Shown: one piece after another, positions 7,875 to 9,384 of the stretch
Position numbering within the stretch: the first letter of the stretch is position 1
How the letters are laid out: each line of letters begins with the position of its first letter
From: an uncultured Flavobacteriales bacterium
GTDB lineage: Bacteria > Bacteroidota > Bacteroidia > Flavobacteriales_D > Sanyastnellaceae
Direction: 5' to 3'
Assembly: GCA_913057815.1 (NCBI GenBank)
Contig: CAJXOV010000057.1
Coordinates: 1-9,384 of the forward strand
DNA: 9,384 bases
The notes under the pieces: generated by a model
Database searches by the model: none
Told to the model about the DNA's origin: nothing
The model's input: only the letters and a program-made list of their open reading frames with translations
Translations under genes and position numbers: made by a program

Positions 7875-8138
7875 TCTTAAAAACGAAGATACACTTAAAC
7901 TTTAGTTTCGAGAAGAAGTGGAATTTAGAATGGCGCACAATCAGGTTGGTTGTAATTTGTTGTATTGCAGCTTGTTGACTGGGTCTATTGAGATTGGCAT
8001 GAAGAGTGGTAAGAGGATGGCTAACTAATAAAGATGTATTATAATCTCTATGGAGTCTTATTAAAAGGGCTTTAGGATTAAATAGTATTTTTGCAAATAA
8101 TTAATGTAGGGTTAACTAGCCTTAGAAATTTAAAATTT
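7875..8138. other. Divergent intergenic region (264 bp)
   Basis: This spacer separates the start of the minus-strand YfhO-type gene from the start of the plus-strand exported-protein gene, so it must hold both promoters. The plus-strand one is recognisable near 8086; the minus-strand one is not convincing. The central part (about 7930-8030) is less A/T-rich than its flanks and contains a 32-codon ATG frame (7930-8028) that I do not call as a gene. No tRNA, strong hairpin or riboswitch is evident. Confidence 0.6.
8086..8093 (+). promoter_or_regulatory. Bacteroidota -7 promoter box (TATTTTTG)
   Basis: TATTTTTG matches the TAnnTTTG consensus of the Bacteroidota primary sigma factor exactly and is followed by C, as is common. 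Initiation a few bases downstream would give a leader of about 35-40 nt before the ATG at 8139. A -33 TTTG box at the usual spacing is not evident. The leader is A/T-rich just before the start (AAATTTAAAATTT) and lacks a Shine-Dalgarno. Confidence 0.6.
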
Positions 8139-9339
8139 ATGAAAACAATTAAAGTTCTAACATTGCTTTTGAGCATGTCAATTGCCGTGGGTGTTACAGC
8201 TCAAAAAATTGAAGATACAGTTCTTAAGTATGAGTATGTTCAGCAGCCGCTAAGTCCATTGGAAGGATTAGAGTCTTATAATTTTACTGTGAATACTCCA
8301 TACCCAGAGAATAACGATGCTCTTATGGCTCAGGCTGAAAGAGAATACCAAGAGAGATTAGCTGGTTATCCTGCTGAGGTTGAGGAAGCTCAAAGAATAC
8401 ATGATGAGACTGTAGCTAATTATGATGATCAAGTAGCATTGGCTCAAGAGAATTTTAAATTAGAAACTGAAGCTTTCGATAAGCTTTCTGCTATTGAAAA
8501 ATTAGCATTAGAGGAAGGGAGACCTAAATTAAGAATGCCTTATAAGCCAGGTCCATTTAGAGCTCCTTCTGAGCCTTACTACATTGAGCCTAATACTTCT
8601 ACAAGTATTATATTCAAGCCGGAAGTATTAGCCGATACTTATTTAAGTGTTGAAGGTTTTGATGAAGGAACTACTAATGCCCTTACTGGTACAGTAGAAA
8701 TGGAAGCTTTCGAGTCTAGTCAACCAGAAAGAAAAGTGAGCTCTAAAAGAGTTTATAATTCAACAACTAAACAATATGTAGATCAAAAAACATATTCTTT
8801 CGAGACTGCAACAAAACGTCCTACTAGATTAATACTAGAGTTTAATGGACAGACTATTTACAATGATATTTTCGAAGGAACTGGAGACTACACTACTACA
8901 ACTACTGCTTCTTCTCCTAACATGTTCCAACTGGAAAAGGATAATGTATCTAACATTTTATCTAAAATAAATAAGTTCATTAATGAGCAGCATGGATTTG
9001 TAAAAGTTCCAGCTACTCTTACTGTACGAGCTCCTAAAAACAAAGGAGATTATGATGATTTAGAGAAAGCAGGTAAACTAGCTAAAAGAGGAATCAATCC
9101 TATGGGGAGTAGTGATGGAGTTGAAGAGTTAACTGAAGCTATAAGAGTATGGGAAACTGTACTGGGTGAGTCTGACTTGAATGATAAAAAAGCTAGAATT
9201 AATAATAAGGTGACTCAGTCACTTTATCAGAACTTAATAGAAGCTGCTATTTTTAGAGAAGACTTCGTAAGAGCTCAGGATTTCCTAGTGTTATTAGGAG
9301 AGATGGATCTTAAAAACAGCGAAGAAAGCTGGGTTAAGT
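8139..9339 (+). CDS. Exported protein of unknown function with charged helical region and TPR-like C-terminal part, 3'-truncated
   Basis: I do not recognise this protein. The ATG gives a clear signal peptide (MKTIKVLTLLLSMSIAVGVTA, cleavage about after residue 21, before QK) with no lipobox Cys, so it is likely periplasmic or secreted. Residues about 58-128 are highly charged and Ala/Glu-rich, probably a long helix or coiled coil. Next comes a Pro-rich linker (131-151: MPYKPGP, APSEP), then a beta-rich part (about 155-250) and a Thr run (252-256). From about 304 the sequence is helical, and LTEAIRVWETVL with SLYQNLIEAAIFREDFVRAQDFL resembles a TPR helix pair. Four hundred codons are genuine. 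The frame appears to continue to the window end only because the last 45 bases are adapter; SVSYTHLRAHETSLH is artefact. A perfect -7 box lies upstream. Confidence 0.85.
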
Positions 9340-9384
9340 CTGTCTCTTATACACATCTCCGAGCCCACGAGACCTCTCTACATC
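9340..9384 (+). other. Untrimmed Illumina Nextera adapter (sequencing artefact)
   Basis: Bases 9340-9358 are CTGTCTCTTATACACATCT, the reverse complement of the Tn5 19-bp mosaic end. Bases 9359-9373 are CCGAGCCCACGAGAC, the Nextera read-2 side. Bases 9374-9381 are CTCTCTAC, which matches the i7 index N707 as I remember it, and ATC begins the P7 flank. The organism's own sequence ends at 9339. It is not a real Tn5 insertion, because the adapter tail and index follow the mosaic end. Confidence 0.98.

Noticed and set aside
8071..8074. TTTA as the -33 box for the exported-protein promoter
   Set aside because: It is only 11 bp from the -7 box, too close, and lacks the G of the consensus.
9340..9358. 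A Tn5 mosaic end as evidence of a mobile element or insertion
   Set aside because: It is followed directly by Nextera primer sequence and an index, which identifies it as library adapter.
1..9384. CRISPR array, tRNA/rRNA, insertion sequence or phage genes
   Set aside because: No regularly spaced direct repeats, cloverleaf-like segments, transposase or phage motifs were seen on either strand.

Overview
The window looks like a Bacteroidota chromosome fragment, most likely from a free-living Flavobacteriales- or Cytophagales-type bacterium. The DNA is AT-rich. The first protein ends in a type IX secretion (T9SS) sorting domain, a system confined to this phylum. Gene starts lack Shine-Dalgarno sequences and have A/T-rich leaders, and a perfect Bacteroidota -7 box (TAnnTTTG) precedes the last gene. 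I cannot place it to genus. Base 1 lies inside a gene and the last 45 bases are sequencing adapter, so this appears to be a whole short contig rather than a slice of a finished genome.

Layout. (1) Bases 1-4890, + strand: the 3' part (1629 codons) of a giant secreted mosaic protein. It carries a DUF6923-like N-terminal region, a GEVED-like domain, two Asp/Cys-rich cassettes flanking an Ig-like domain, a PKD-like domain, DUF4114, two fibronectin type III domains, a seven-repeat FG-GAP/VCBS region, a further Ig-like domain and a C-terminal T9SS type A sorting domain. A strong hairpin terminator follows at 4909-4940. (2) 5012-5803, + strand: a complete hydratase of the HpaH/HpcG/MhpD family, used in meta-cleavage degradation of aromatics. 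(3) 5787-7874, - strand: a complete YfhO-family polytopic membrane protein of the GT-C type, overlapping the hydratase tail-to-tail by 17 bp. (4) 7875-8138: a divergent intergenic region with the promoter for the next gene. (5) 8139-9339, + strand: the first 400 codons of an unrecognised exported protein with a charged helical segment and a TPR-like C-terminal part. (6) 9340-9384: untrimmed Illumina Nextera adapter, not biological.

The genes do not form an operon. Each has its own leader or is divided from its neighbour by a terminator, a convergent overlap or a divergent promoter region, and no common pathway is evident. Two of the four products are exported (the T9SS cargo and the last gene), one is a membrane enzyme of envelope or glycan type, and one is cytoplasmic catabolic. 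I found no RNA gene, CRISPR array, insertion sequence or clear novel multi-gene system. The most useful observations are the adapter at the contig end, the seven-repeat propeller-like region with two degenerate repeats, and the convergent overlap with no spacer.
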